Source of the DNA: Hyphomicrobiales bacterium
GTDB lineage: Bacteria; Pseudomonadota; Alphaproteobacteria; Rhizobiales; Xanthobacteraceae
Direction: 5' to 3'
NCBI GenBank assembly: GCA_013911975.1
Contig: JACESF010000048.1
Location: 1-32,376, forward strand
DNA length: 32,376 bases
Each line of letters starts with the position of its first letter. The stretch's first letter is position 1. The translations under genes and the position numbers were made by a program. The notes under the pieces were generated by a model. It ran no database searches. It worked only from the letters and a program-made list of their open reading frames with translations, and had not been told where the DNA came from. Positions 22,824 through 29,971 of this stretch are shown piece after piece.

Positions 22824-23720
22824 TCAGGCGGCGGCCTGCTCGCGCGCCAGGCGGAACAGGGCGGCGGCCACGGGCGGGGCAGGGTCGCGGTCGCAGATGG
22901 CGAGGCCCACCGGCTGGACGCTGGCGGGCTCCGTGAGAGGGAGGGCCACGAGGCCCTCGATCCATCCCCGGCTCTGGGCCTCGGAGGCGGGCAGGATGCT
23001 GCTCCACTGGCCCGACCGGACCATGGCCCAGACCCCGGCGAAGCTGTTGGCCTCGATGCGCGGCTGGACAGCGGTGCCCGCCTCCGCGAACAGGCGGTCC
23101 AGGATGCGCCGGTTCTGCATGTCGCGGGTGAGCAGGCACAGCGGCAGGCCCGCCGCCTCCTCCCAGGTCACGCCATCCCCGCGCTGTCCCCGGTCCCGCA
23201 GGCGCGGCTCCGAGGTCACGAGCACATAGGTTTCCGCATAGAGGCGCACGGTCTGCACCCGGGCGAGGGGCTCGTTCTCGAAATAGGTGACGCCGGCGTC
23301 GATTTCCAGGTCGTCCAGCCCCTTCTGGATGGCCGCCGAGGGCAGGGACAGGATCTGCACCCGCACCAGGGGATGGCGCGCGCAGAAGGCATTCACCAGG
23401 GGCGGGAGCGCGGGCAGGGCGGTGGGGATGGTGCCGATCTTGAGCGCCCCCGTGAGCGCGGACCCCGCGCCGGACAATTCCTGCCGCAGGCCGTCATGGT
23501 CCGCCACGATGCGCTGCGCCCAGCCCAGGATGCGCTGCCCCTCTTCCGTGAGGCCGAGGAAGCGGTGGCCGCGGATCACCAGCGGGACGCCCAGTTCCTC
23601 CTCCAGCTTGCGGATGCCGGCGGACAAGGCGGGCTGGGACACGTGGCAGCTTTCCGCTGCGCGGCTGAAATGGCCCTCGCGCGCAACCGCGACCAGATAA
23701 CGAAGCTGACGAATGAACAT
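22824..23720 (-). CDS. LysR-family transcriptional regulator
   Basis: This encodes 298 residues with the standard LysR plan. The N-terminal helix-turn-helix reads FSRAAESCHVSQPALSAGIRKLEEELG (about 18-45). A linker helix and a periplasmic-binding-protein-like effector domain (LKIGTIPTALPALPPLVNAF onward) follow. The start MFIRQLRYLVAVAREGHF and the phrase VIRGHRFLGLTEEGQRIL recall FdsR-type regulators of formate dehydrogenase, from memory only. It is divergent from the hydrolase gene with a T-N11-A palindrome between them, and upstream of and co-oriented with fdh, so either or both may be its targets. Confidence 0.88.
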   Translation of the reverse strand: MFIRQLRYLVAVAREGHFSRAAESCHVSQPALSAGIRKLEEELGVPLVIRGHRFLGLTEEGQRILGWAQRIVADHDGLRQELSGAGSALTGALKIGTIPTALPALPPLVNAFCARHPLVRVQILSLPSAAIQKGLDDLEIDAGVTYFENEPLARVQTVRLYAETYVLVTSEPRLRDRGQRGDGVTWEEAAGLPLCLLTRDMQNRRILDRLFAEAGTAVQPRIEANSFAGVWAMVRSGQWSSILPASEAQSRGWIEGLVALPLTEPASVQPVGLAICDRDPAPPVAAALFRLAREQAAA

Positions 23721-23815
23721 GGGGACTCACCCTGCGGCAATGGTCCCACCATGACGGAGAGCGGGCCGGGCGTCACGCCGCTATTCAGGCGCCTTTCGCG
23801 GTGCTTTCCTATCAA

Positions 23816-23828
23816 TCAAGTGACTTGA
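23816..23828. promoter_or_regulatory. LysR-type T-N11-A palindrome in the lysR-hydrolase intergenic region
   Basis: TCAAG-TGA-CTTGA is a perfect 5-3-5 palindrome with exactly the T-N11-A form of LysR boxes, placed between the divergent lysR and hydrolase genes. It overlaps the -35 of the hydrolase promoter, so direct control of that gene is likely. Confidence 0.6.
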
Positions 23829-23852
23829 ATATTTGTGGGGCACCTCTAGTCT
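23825..23852 (+). promoter_or_regulatory. Candidate sigma70 promoter of the hydrolase gene
   Basis: TTGAAT (23825-23830), a 16-bp spacer and TAGTCT (23847-23852) make a moderate sigma70 promoter. Transcription would start near 23859, which favours the ATG at 23910 over the in-frame ATG at 23859. Confidence 0.35.
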
Positions 23853-23909
23853 GACCCCATGGCCAGGCCGTCACAGCAAGGCCCAACACAGGAAGGACCG
23901 GAGCGGAAC

Positions 23910-25136
23910 ATGGCGGAAGAGCTTCTCATCGACCAGCAGATGGACGTGACCCACGGCGTCTACCAGCCCTATGGCTGGCACCACTGGCCGCAGTTTCCCT
24001 GGATGAGCTACCAGTTCCGCCGCGCGCTGGGCGAGACGCAGGAGGGCGGCGGCGCCGTCTCCGAATGCTTCCTGGCCGCCTCCCGCATGGTCCCCGGCGA
24101 CCAGGAGAGCTGGCACCGCGAGTGGAAGCGCATCGCCGATTTCAACCAGGAGCGCGGCGACGCGGCCTTCGCGAAGGGCCATATCCGCACCGCCATGAAT
24201 TGCTGGCTCCGGGCGGCGAACTATTACCGCCACACGGAATTCTGGCTCGACTACACCGACCCGCGCCGACTGCCGGCCTTCACGCAGATGGAGAATTGCT
24301 CGCGCAAATACATCGAGAACCTCAACCCGGCCGGCGAGGTGCTCCAGATCCCCTACGAGGACGGCAAGACGCTGTTCGCCTATTTCGTCCGCGCGCCGTT
24401 CGACACGGGGAAGCAGCCGGTCCTGATCTGCATGGGCGGCCTCGATTCCATCAAGGACGAGATGTGGTTCATGCAGGCCCATGCCGCGCTCCAGCGGGGC
24501 ATCTCCGTGCTGATGATCGACGGCCCCGGCCAGGGCGGCACGCTGCGGCGGCACAAGCTGACCACGCGGCCCGACTATGAGGTGCCGATCGGCAAGTGCG
24601 TGGACTATCTGCTCACCCGCGACGACATCGACCCCGCCCGCATCGCCGTGTGCGGCTCCTCGCTCGGCGGCTATTACGCGGCCCGCTCCGCCTGCTACGA
24701 GCCGCGCCTCGCGGCCGCCATCTCCCATGGCGCCATCTGGTCGATCCCCGAATTGTGGGCCACCGCCACCGAGGACCATGGCCTCGCGGACCATATCAAG
24801 ACGGTGTTCGGCGCCGAGGGCGTGCGCGCGGCCATGGAGAAGGCGGCGCCCTTCACCCTGGACGGGCACCTGGAGAACATGAAATGCCCCTATCTCATCG
24901 TCCATGGCGGCTATGACGTGCTGGGCGTGACCTCCGCGAAGAAGGTCTATGACTATGCCAAGTCCAAGGGCGTGGACGTGACCCTGCGCCTCGTCACCGA
25001 GGAGGAGACGGGCGCCGACCATTGCCAGCACGACAATCCCACCATCGGCCAGGAGTTGATGGCCGACTGGCTGGCCGACGTGTTCGGCATCGACGAGCGC
25101 GACCTGCGCAAGAAGATGATCAACAGCTTCATCTGA
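23910..25136 (+). CDS. Alpha/beta hydrolase (FrsA/DUF1100-like, pseudooxynicotine-hydrolase type)
   Basis: This encodes 408 residues from ATG 23910, with AGGAAGGA upstream. About 160 helical residues precede an alpha/beta-hydrolase fold. The nucleophile elbow is G-S-S-L-G with Ser251. Asp336 (HGGYDVLG) and His371 or His374 (GADHCQHDNP) can complete the triad. The long helical N-terminal part and the Ser-Asp-His core resemble 2,6-dihydroxypseudooxynicotine hydrolase and relatives, which break C-C or ester bonds of small aromatic or keto compounds. No signal peptide is present, so it acts in the cytoplasm. It diverges from the LysR gene and is probably its inducible target. The substrate is unknown. 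Confidence 0.83.
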   Translation: MAEELLIDQQMDVTHGVYQPYGWHHWPQFPWMSYQFRRALGETQEGGGAVSECFLAASRMVPGDQESWHREWKRIADFNQERGDAAFAKGHIRTAMNCWLRAANYYRHTEFWLDYTDPRRLPAFTQMENCSRKYIENLNPAGEVLQIPYEDGKTLFAYFVRAPFDTGKQPVLICMGGLDSIKDEMWFMQAHAALQRGISVLMIDGPGQGGTLRRHKLTTRPDYEVPIGKCVDYLLTRDDIDPARIAVCGSSLGGYYAARSACYEPRLAAAISHGAIWSIPELWATATEDHGLADHIKTVFGAEGVRAAMEKAAPFTLDGHLENMKCPYLIVHGGYDVLGVTSAKKVYDYAKSKGVDVTLRLVTEEETGADHCQHDNPTIGQELMADWLADVFGIDERDLRKKMINSFI

Positions 25137-25149
25137 ACGCCGCTGAGCG

Positions 25150-25174
25150 CGCCGGGGACGTCCCCTCCCCGGCG
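25150..25174 (+). terminator. Hairpin after the hydrolase gene
   Basis: CGCCGGGGA (25150-25158) pairs perfectly with TCCCCGGCG (25166-25174) over a 7-nt loop. It begins 13 nt after the stop codon. The following TGTCCC is a poor T-tract, so termination may be partial. Confidence 0.45.
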
Positions 25175-25208
25175 TGTCCCGGCCCGTCGCGCTCCCCGGC
25201 GCGGCGGG

Positions 25209-25250
25209 TTGAGACAGGTCAAAGCCCGCCTGCACCGCCCGGTCCATAAA
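25209..25250 (+). promoter_or_regulatory. FNR/FixK-type box and promoter of the adh-usp-ATPase-phaC cluster
   Basis: TTGAG-ACAG-GTCAA (25209-25222) fits TTGA-N6-TCAA. A -10-like CATAAA (25245-25250) begins 22 nt after the box, so the box centre falls near -41.5, the class II FNR position, with transcription starting near 25257, 21 nt before the adh start codon. This is the best-placed of the three such boxes here. Confidence 0.7.
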
Positions 25251-25277
25251 GGCCCCGCCTCATTCAAGGAGGGCGCC

Positions 25278-26414
25278 ATGACGACCCAATCGACCGCGGA
25301 CCTTTTCGGCAGCGAGCGTTCCGGGGCGCCTCGCCCCCAGGTGCGCAAGATGAAGGCGGCGGTGTTCGTGGAACCCGGCCGCATCGTCCTCGAGGACAAG
25401 CCCGTCCCGGATGTGGGGCCGCTCGATGCCCTCATCCGCGTCACCACCACCACCATCTGCGGCACCGACGTCCATATCCTGAAGGGCGAATATCCGGTGG
25501 CGAAGGGCCTCACGATCGGCCACGAGCCGGTGGGCATCATCGAGAAGCTGGGCTCCGCCGTGAGCGGCTTTTCGGAAGGCCAGCGCGTCATCGCCGGGGC
25601 CATCACCCCCTCGGGCTATAGCGCCGCTTGCCTGTGCGGCTGCTCGTCCCAGGACGGGGCGGGCACCAAGCACGGCTTCAAGGCCATGGGCGGCTGGCGC
25701 TTCGGCAACACCATCGACGGCGCGCAGGCGGAATATCTCCTGGTGCCCGACGCCATGGTGAACCTCTCCCCTGTGCCCGACGCGCTCAGCGACGAGCAGG
25801 TCCTCATGTGCCCGGACATCATGTCCACGGGCTTTTCCGGCGCGGAGAGCGGCGGGGTGCGCATCGGCGACACGGTGGCCGTGTTCGCGCAGGGGCCCAT
25901 CGGCCTGTGCGCCACGGCCGGCGCGCGCCTCATGGGCGCCACCCGCATCATCGCCGTGGAAAGCATCCCCGCCCGCCAGGCCATGGCCCGGCGCCTGGGC
26001 GCCGACGACGTGGTGGACTTCGCCGCCGGAGACCCGGTGGAGCAGATCCTGGCGCTGACCGACGGGCGCGGCGTGGACGTGTCCATCGAGGCGCTGGGCC
26101 GCCAGTCCACCTTCGAGGCGGCGCTGCGCGTGCTGAGGCCGGGCGGCACCCTGTCCTCGCTGGGCGTCTATTCCTCCGACCTCACCATTCCCCTCGGCGC
26201 CTTCGCGGCGGGGCTCGGCGACAACCGCATCGTCACCACGCTCTGCCCGGGCGGCAAGGAGCGCATGCGCCGCCTCATGGAGGTTGTGGCCACCGGGCGC
26301 GTGGACCTGCGCGGACTGGTGACGCACCGCTTCAAGCTCGACGACATCGAGGCGGCCTATGACCTCTTCTCGCACCAGCGCGACGGCGTGCTGAAGGTGG
26401 CCATCTCATGCTGA
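25278..26414 (+). CDS. Zinc-dependent medium-chain alcohol dehydrogenase (secondary-alcohol type)
   Basis: This encodes 378 residues from ATG 25278, which follows AAGGAGG. It should reversibly oxidise an alcohol, probably a secondary one, with NAD. The catalytic zinc ligands Cys61 (TICGTD), His82 with Glu83 (GHEPVG) and Asp180 (CPDIMSTGF) match Cys37, His59/Glu60 and Asp150 of the Clostridium beijerinckii isopropanol dehydrogenase. GWRFGNTIDG also matches that group. Cysteines around 118-122 do not make the usual four-Cys structural zinc site. An acidic residue at the end of the second Rossmann strand (IIAVES, Glu228) favours NAD over NADP. There is an unusual 24-residue N-terminal extension. 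It is first in the cluster under the FNR-like box and overlaps the next gene by 7 bp. Confidence 0.88.
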   Translation: MTTQSTADLFGSERSGAPRPQVRKMKAAVFVEPGRIVLEDKPVPDVGPLDALIRVTTTTICGTDVHILKGEYPVAKGLTIGHEPVGIIEKLGSAVSGFSEGQRVIAGAITPSGYSAACLCGCSSQDGAGTKHGFKAMGGWRFGNTIDGAQAEYLLVPDAMVNLSPVPDALSDEQVLMCPDIMSTGFSGAESGGVRIGDTVAVFAQGPIGLCATAGARLMGATRIIAVESIPARQAMARRLGADDVVDFAAGDPVEQILALTDGRGVDVSIEALGRQSTFEAALRVLRPGGTLSSLGVYSSDLTIPLGAFAAGLGDNRIVTTLCPGGKERMRRLMEVVATGRVDLRGLVTHRFKLDDIEAAYDLFSHQRDGVLKVAISC

Positions 26415-27271
26415 CCCGACACGCGCAGGCTCCGGCCGCCCACGCTGCGGCGTTCCGGACCCTCTCGCTGGTGACGTGCGCGCAGGACGCCGTGGCGGCG
26501 CCCGCCGCCATCGACCTTGCTCAGGCGCTCGGCGCCACGCTGCACGCCGCATGCCTCGTGCCCACGGCGCGCATGGGCAGCCTCGCCCAGGCGGAAGTGC
26601 GCTACGACCTCGTGGAGGCGGAGCAGCGCGATGCGCTGGAGCGTGCGCGGTCGGCGGCCGAGGCCCTGTCCCGCGTGGCGCAGGCGGCGGGCGTGCCCGC
26701 CGAGGCGCTCGCCGTCAGCAAGGAAGACCCGGTCTGCGAGGAGACGCTGACCGAAGTGCTGCGCCTGAGCGACCTCGTGGTGGTTCCCCAGCCGCAGCCC
26801 GGCACGCCCCGTGCCACCGACGAGCCGTTCGAGGACCTGCTGACGGAATCCGGGCGTCCCTGCCTGATCATTCCCTATGCCGGCCGCCCGCGCATTCCGT
26901 TCCGCACCGTGACGGTGGCGTGGGACGGCAGCGCCCCCGCCGCCCGCGCCCTGTCGGATTCCCTGCCGCTGCTGCGTCGGGCGGAGGCGGTGGACGTGGT
27001 GCGCGTGGCGAAGGACTTCGCGCCCGAGGGCGCCCGCATGGCGGGCCGCGTCACCGCCTTCCTGGCCGCGCACGGCATCGAGGCCCGTTTCCGCACGCTG
27101 GTGAGCAGCCTCACTTTCTCCGAGGCCATCCTCTCCCACATGGCGGACACGGGCTCGGACCTGCTGGTGATGGGAGCCTACGGCCATTCGCGCCTGCGGG
27201 AGGCGCTGGTGGGCGGCGCGAGCCGTGGCATACTCGCCTCCATGACCGTGCCGGTCCTCATGTCCCACTGA
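26408..27271 (+). CDS. Tandem universal stress protein
   Basis: This encodes 287 residues made of two Usp domains (about 15-140 and 155-287). The second domain ends in MGAYGHSRLREALVGGAS, the G-x2-G-x9-G nucleotide-binding loop; the first has lost it, and its end reads LVVVPQPQPGTP. Proteins of this kind are cytoplasmic and help survival in oxygen limitation or starvation in many bacteria. The start overlaps adh by 7 bp, so the two are co-translated. Its place in an FNR/FixK-controlled cluster matches the habit of low-oxygen-induced Usp genes. Confidence 0.87.
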   Translation: MLTRHAQAPAAHAAAFRTLSLVTCAQDAVAAPAAIDLAQALGATLHAACLVPTARMGSLAQAEVRYDLVEAEQRDALERARSAAEALSRVAQAAGVPAEALAVSKEDPVCEETLTEVLRLSDLVVVPQPQPGTPRATDEPFEDLLTESGRPCLIIPYAGRPRIPFRTVTVAWDGSAPAARALSDSLPLLRRAEAVDVVRVAKDFAPEGARMAGRVTAFLAAHGIEARFRTLVSSLTFSEAILSHMADTGSDLLVMGAYGHSRLREALVGGASRGILASMTVPVLMSH

Positions 27272-27312
27272 GCGGCCCGCAGGCCCGCGCGCATCGCAGG
27301 AAGGAGCGGCCC

Positions 27313-29952
27313 GTGAGCGTCACGGCCCCGGACACGCAGGCGCGGGCCTGGCATGCCCTCGGCCTCCATGACGCCTTCGCGGCCCTGGCGAGCGGCCCGG
27401 GCGGCCTGTCGGAGGGCGAGGCGCAGCGCCGCCTCGCCGAGGACGGGCCGAACGCCCTTCCGGAGCCGCCGCGCCGCGGCCTCGCGGGCATCGTCCTCGG
27501 CCAGATCCGCAGCCCGCTCATCGCCCTGCTCCTGGCCGCCGCCGCCGTGTCCGTCGCGCTGGGCGACCACGAGGACGCGCTCTTCATCCTGGTGGTGGTG
27601 GCCATCAACACGCTGATCGGCGCGAGCCAGGAATATCGCGCGGAGGCCAACACCGCCGCCCTGCGCGCCCGGATCCGCACGCAGGCGCGGGTGCGGCGCG
27701 ACGGCGGCATCCTGCGGGTGGACAGCCGCGCGCTGGTCGCCGGGGACGTGGTGGTGCTGGAGGCGGGCGACCGGGTGCCGGCTGACCTGCGGCTCATCCA
27801 TGCCAGCCTCGCCCAGGCCGACGAGGCCATGCTCACGGGCGAATCCCTGCCCGTGGACAAGACCGAGCTTCACGCCCTGCCGGCCGATACCCGGCTCGCG
27901 GAGCGGGGCAACATGCTGCATGCGGGCACCCTGCTCCAGCGCGGGCGCGGCGAGGCGGTGGTGGTCGCCACCGGACCGGCCACGGCCATCGGCCATATCG
28001 CCCGCGCCCTGGAGGCGCCCGCCGCCGGCCTGCCGCTGATCAGGCGGCTGGACCGCTTCTCCACCTTGCTGGGCATCGTCGCGCTGCTGCTGGTGGGGCT
28101 CGTGGTCGCGATCCAGCTCGCCAACGGAGTGGGGCTGCGGGAGACCTTCTTCTTCGCCATCGCCCTCGCGGTCTCGGTCATCCCGGAAGGGCTGCCGGTG
28201 GCCGTGACCATCGCCCTGGCGGTGGCGACCCGCCGCATGGCGCGCCGCCATGTGATCGTGCGCCAGCTCGCGGCGGTGGAGGGGCTCGGCGCCTGCACGG
28301 TCATCGCCACGGACAAGACCGGCACGCTCACGGTGAACAAGGTGGCCGCCCGCCGCCTGTGGCTGCCGGAGGCGGGCATGCTCCCGGTGGAGCCCGGCGC
28401 CGTGCCGGAGGCGGCGCGGGCCCTCGCCCGGGCGGGCGCGCTCTGCAACGACGCGAGCCTCGACGACGGCGGCTCGGGCGATGCGGTGGACATTGCCTTC
28501 CTCGAACTCGCCGTGGGGGCGGGGATCGATCTCGACGCGCTTGCCGAGGCGGGGCACCGGCTGGGCGAACTGCCGTTCGATGCCGCGCGCCGCTATGCCG
28601 CCGTCCTCACAGGGGCGGGCGGCGGGGCGCAGCTCAGCATCAAGGGCGCGGCCGAGGTGCTGATCCCCCTGTGCGCGGGCCCGGCGCGCGCCGCCCGCGC
28701 CCTCGCCGAGGCGGAGGCCATGGCGGGGGACGGGTACCGGGTGCTCGCCGTGGCCGCCCGGCGGCTCGACGCGGTGCCCGCCGCACGCGACGCGGCGGCG
28801 CTCGAACGGGAGGTGCGCGACCTCGACCTGCTGGGCCTCGTGGGCTTCATCGACCCGCTGCGTCCGGAGGCGCGGGAGGCGGTGGCCGCCTGCCGCCGGG
28901 CGGGGGTCGAGGTGAAGATGATCACCGGCGACCATGCCGCCACCGCGCTCGCCATCGCCCGCGACCTCGGCATCGCCGAGCGGGCGGACGAAGTGGTGAC
29001 GGGGCGCGACCTGGAGGCGGGCATGCGGCTCGGCGGCCGCGCGGAGGAGCGGCTGGCGCGCGCCCGCGTCTTCGCCCGCGTGGAGCCTTCCCAGAAGGTG
29101 GAGATCGTGGAGGCGCTCCAGGAGCGCGGCCAACTCGTGGCCATGACCGGCGACGGGGTGAACGACGCCCCCGCGCTGAAGCGCGCGGACCTGGGCGTCG
29201 CCATGGGGCGCGGCGGCACGGACGTGGCGCGGGACGTGTCCGACCTCGTCCTCGCCGACGACAATTTCGCCTCCATCGTCGCCGGCATCGAAGAGGGGCG
29301 GGCGGCCTATGCCAATATCCGCAAGGTCATCCTCCTGCTCATCGCCACCGGGGCGGCGGAGGTGGTCATCGTGCTGCTGGCGGTGCTCACCGGCCTGCCC
29401 GCGCCGCTCACCGCGGTGCAGCTCCTGTGGCTCAATCTCGTCACCAATGGCGGGCAGGATGTGGCCCTCGCCTTCGAGAAGGGCGAGCCCGATTTGCTGG
29501 ACCGCCGGCCCCGCCCGGTGGACGAGCCGATCTTCGACCGCCTGATGCTGCGGCAGGTGGCCATCGTGGGCCTTTACATGGGTGTCGTGGGCTACGCGGT
29601 CTTCGCCTATGCGCTGTCGCTCGGATGGAGCGAGGCGGAGGCGCGCAACGTGACCCTGTTCCTCATGGTCCTGTTCGAGAATGTCTATGTCTTCGCCTGC
29701 CGCTCCGAGACCCGCTCCCTGTTCCGCATTCCGCTGCGGGACAATTGGTGGGTGGTCGCGGCGGTCTGCGGGGCGCAACTCCTGCACTTGGCGTCGCCCT
29801 ATATTCCGGGGCTGCGGGATGTGCTGCAGGTGACGCCCATCCGGCCCGAAATCTGGCTGCTCCTGGTGCCGCTCGCGGCCTCCCTGGTGGCGGTGGTGGA
29901 AATCGACAAGGCGCTGCGGCGCCGCGCGGGCGCCCGTCCGGTGCCTGCCTGA
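27313..29952 (+). CDS. P2-type (Ca2+-ATPase-like) cation-transporting ATPase
   Basis: This encodes 879 residues from GTG 27313, chosen because AAGGAG lies 6 nt before it; the open frame upstream covers usp. It has the standard P2 plan: an N-terminal cation-ATPase domain, TGES at 175-178, VIPEGLPVAVTIALA in TM4, the phosphorylated Asp334 in DKTGTLT, and the hinge GDGVNDAP at 613-620. It would move a cation across the inner membrane using ATP. In TM5 the Glu of SERCA E771 is kept (GAAEVV), but the Asn768 position is Gly. In TM6 NLVTDG of SERCA reads NLVTNGG, so Asp800 is Asn. Ca2+ as substrate is therefore uncertain. It sits 41 bp after usp and 19 bp before phaC. Confidence 0.9.
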   Translation: MSVTAPDTQARAWHALGLHDAFAALASGPGGLSEGEAQRRLAEDGPNALPEPPRRGLAGIVLGQIRSPLIALLLAAAAVSVALGDHEDALFILVVVAINTLIGASQEYRAEANTAALRARIRTQARVRRDGGILRVDSRALVAGDVVVLEAGDRVPADLRLIHASLAQADEAMLTGESLPVDKTELHALPADTRLAERGNMLHAGTLLQRGRGEAVVVATGPATAIGHIARALEAPAAGLPLIRRLDRFSTLLGIVALLLVGLVVAIQLANGVGLRETFFFAIALAVSVIPEGLPVAVTIALAVATRRMARRHVIVRQLAAVEGLGACTVIATDKTGTLTVNKVAARRLWLPEAGMLPVEPGAVPEAARALARAGALCNDASLDDGGSGDAVDIAFLELAVGAGIDLDALAEAGHRLGELPFDAARRYAAVLTGAGGGAQLSIKGAAEVLIPLCAGPARAARALAEAEAMAGDGYRVLAVAARRLDAVPAARDAAALEREVRDLDLLGLVGFIDPLRPEAREAVAACRRAGVEVKMITGDHAATALAIARDLGIAERADEVVTGRDLEAGMRLGGRAEERLARARVFARVEPSQKVEIVEALQERGQLVAMTGDGVNDAPALKRADLGVAMGRGGTDVARDVSDLVLADDNFASIVAGIEEGRAAYANIRKVILLLIATGAAEVVIVLLAVLTGLPAPLTAVQLLWLNLVTNGGQDVALAFEKGEPDLLDRRPRPVDEPIFDRLMLRQVAIVGLYMGVVGYAVFAYALSLGWSEAEARNVTLFLMVLFENVYVFACRSETRSLFRIPLRDNWWVVAAVCGAQLLHLASPYIPGLRDVLQVTPIRPEIWLLLVPLAASLVAVVEIDKALRRRAGARPVPA

Positions 29953-29971
29953 GAGGAAAGCGCGGTCCATC

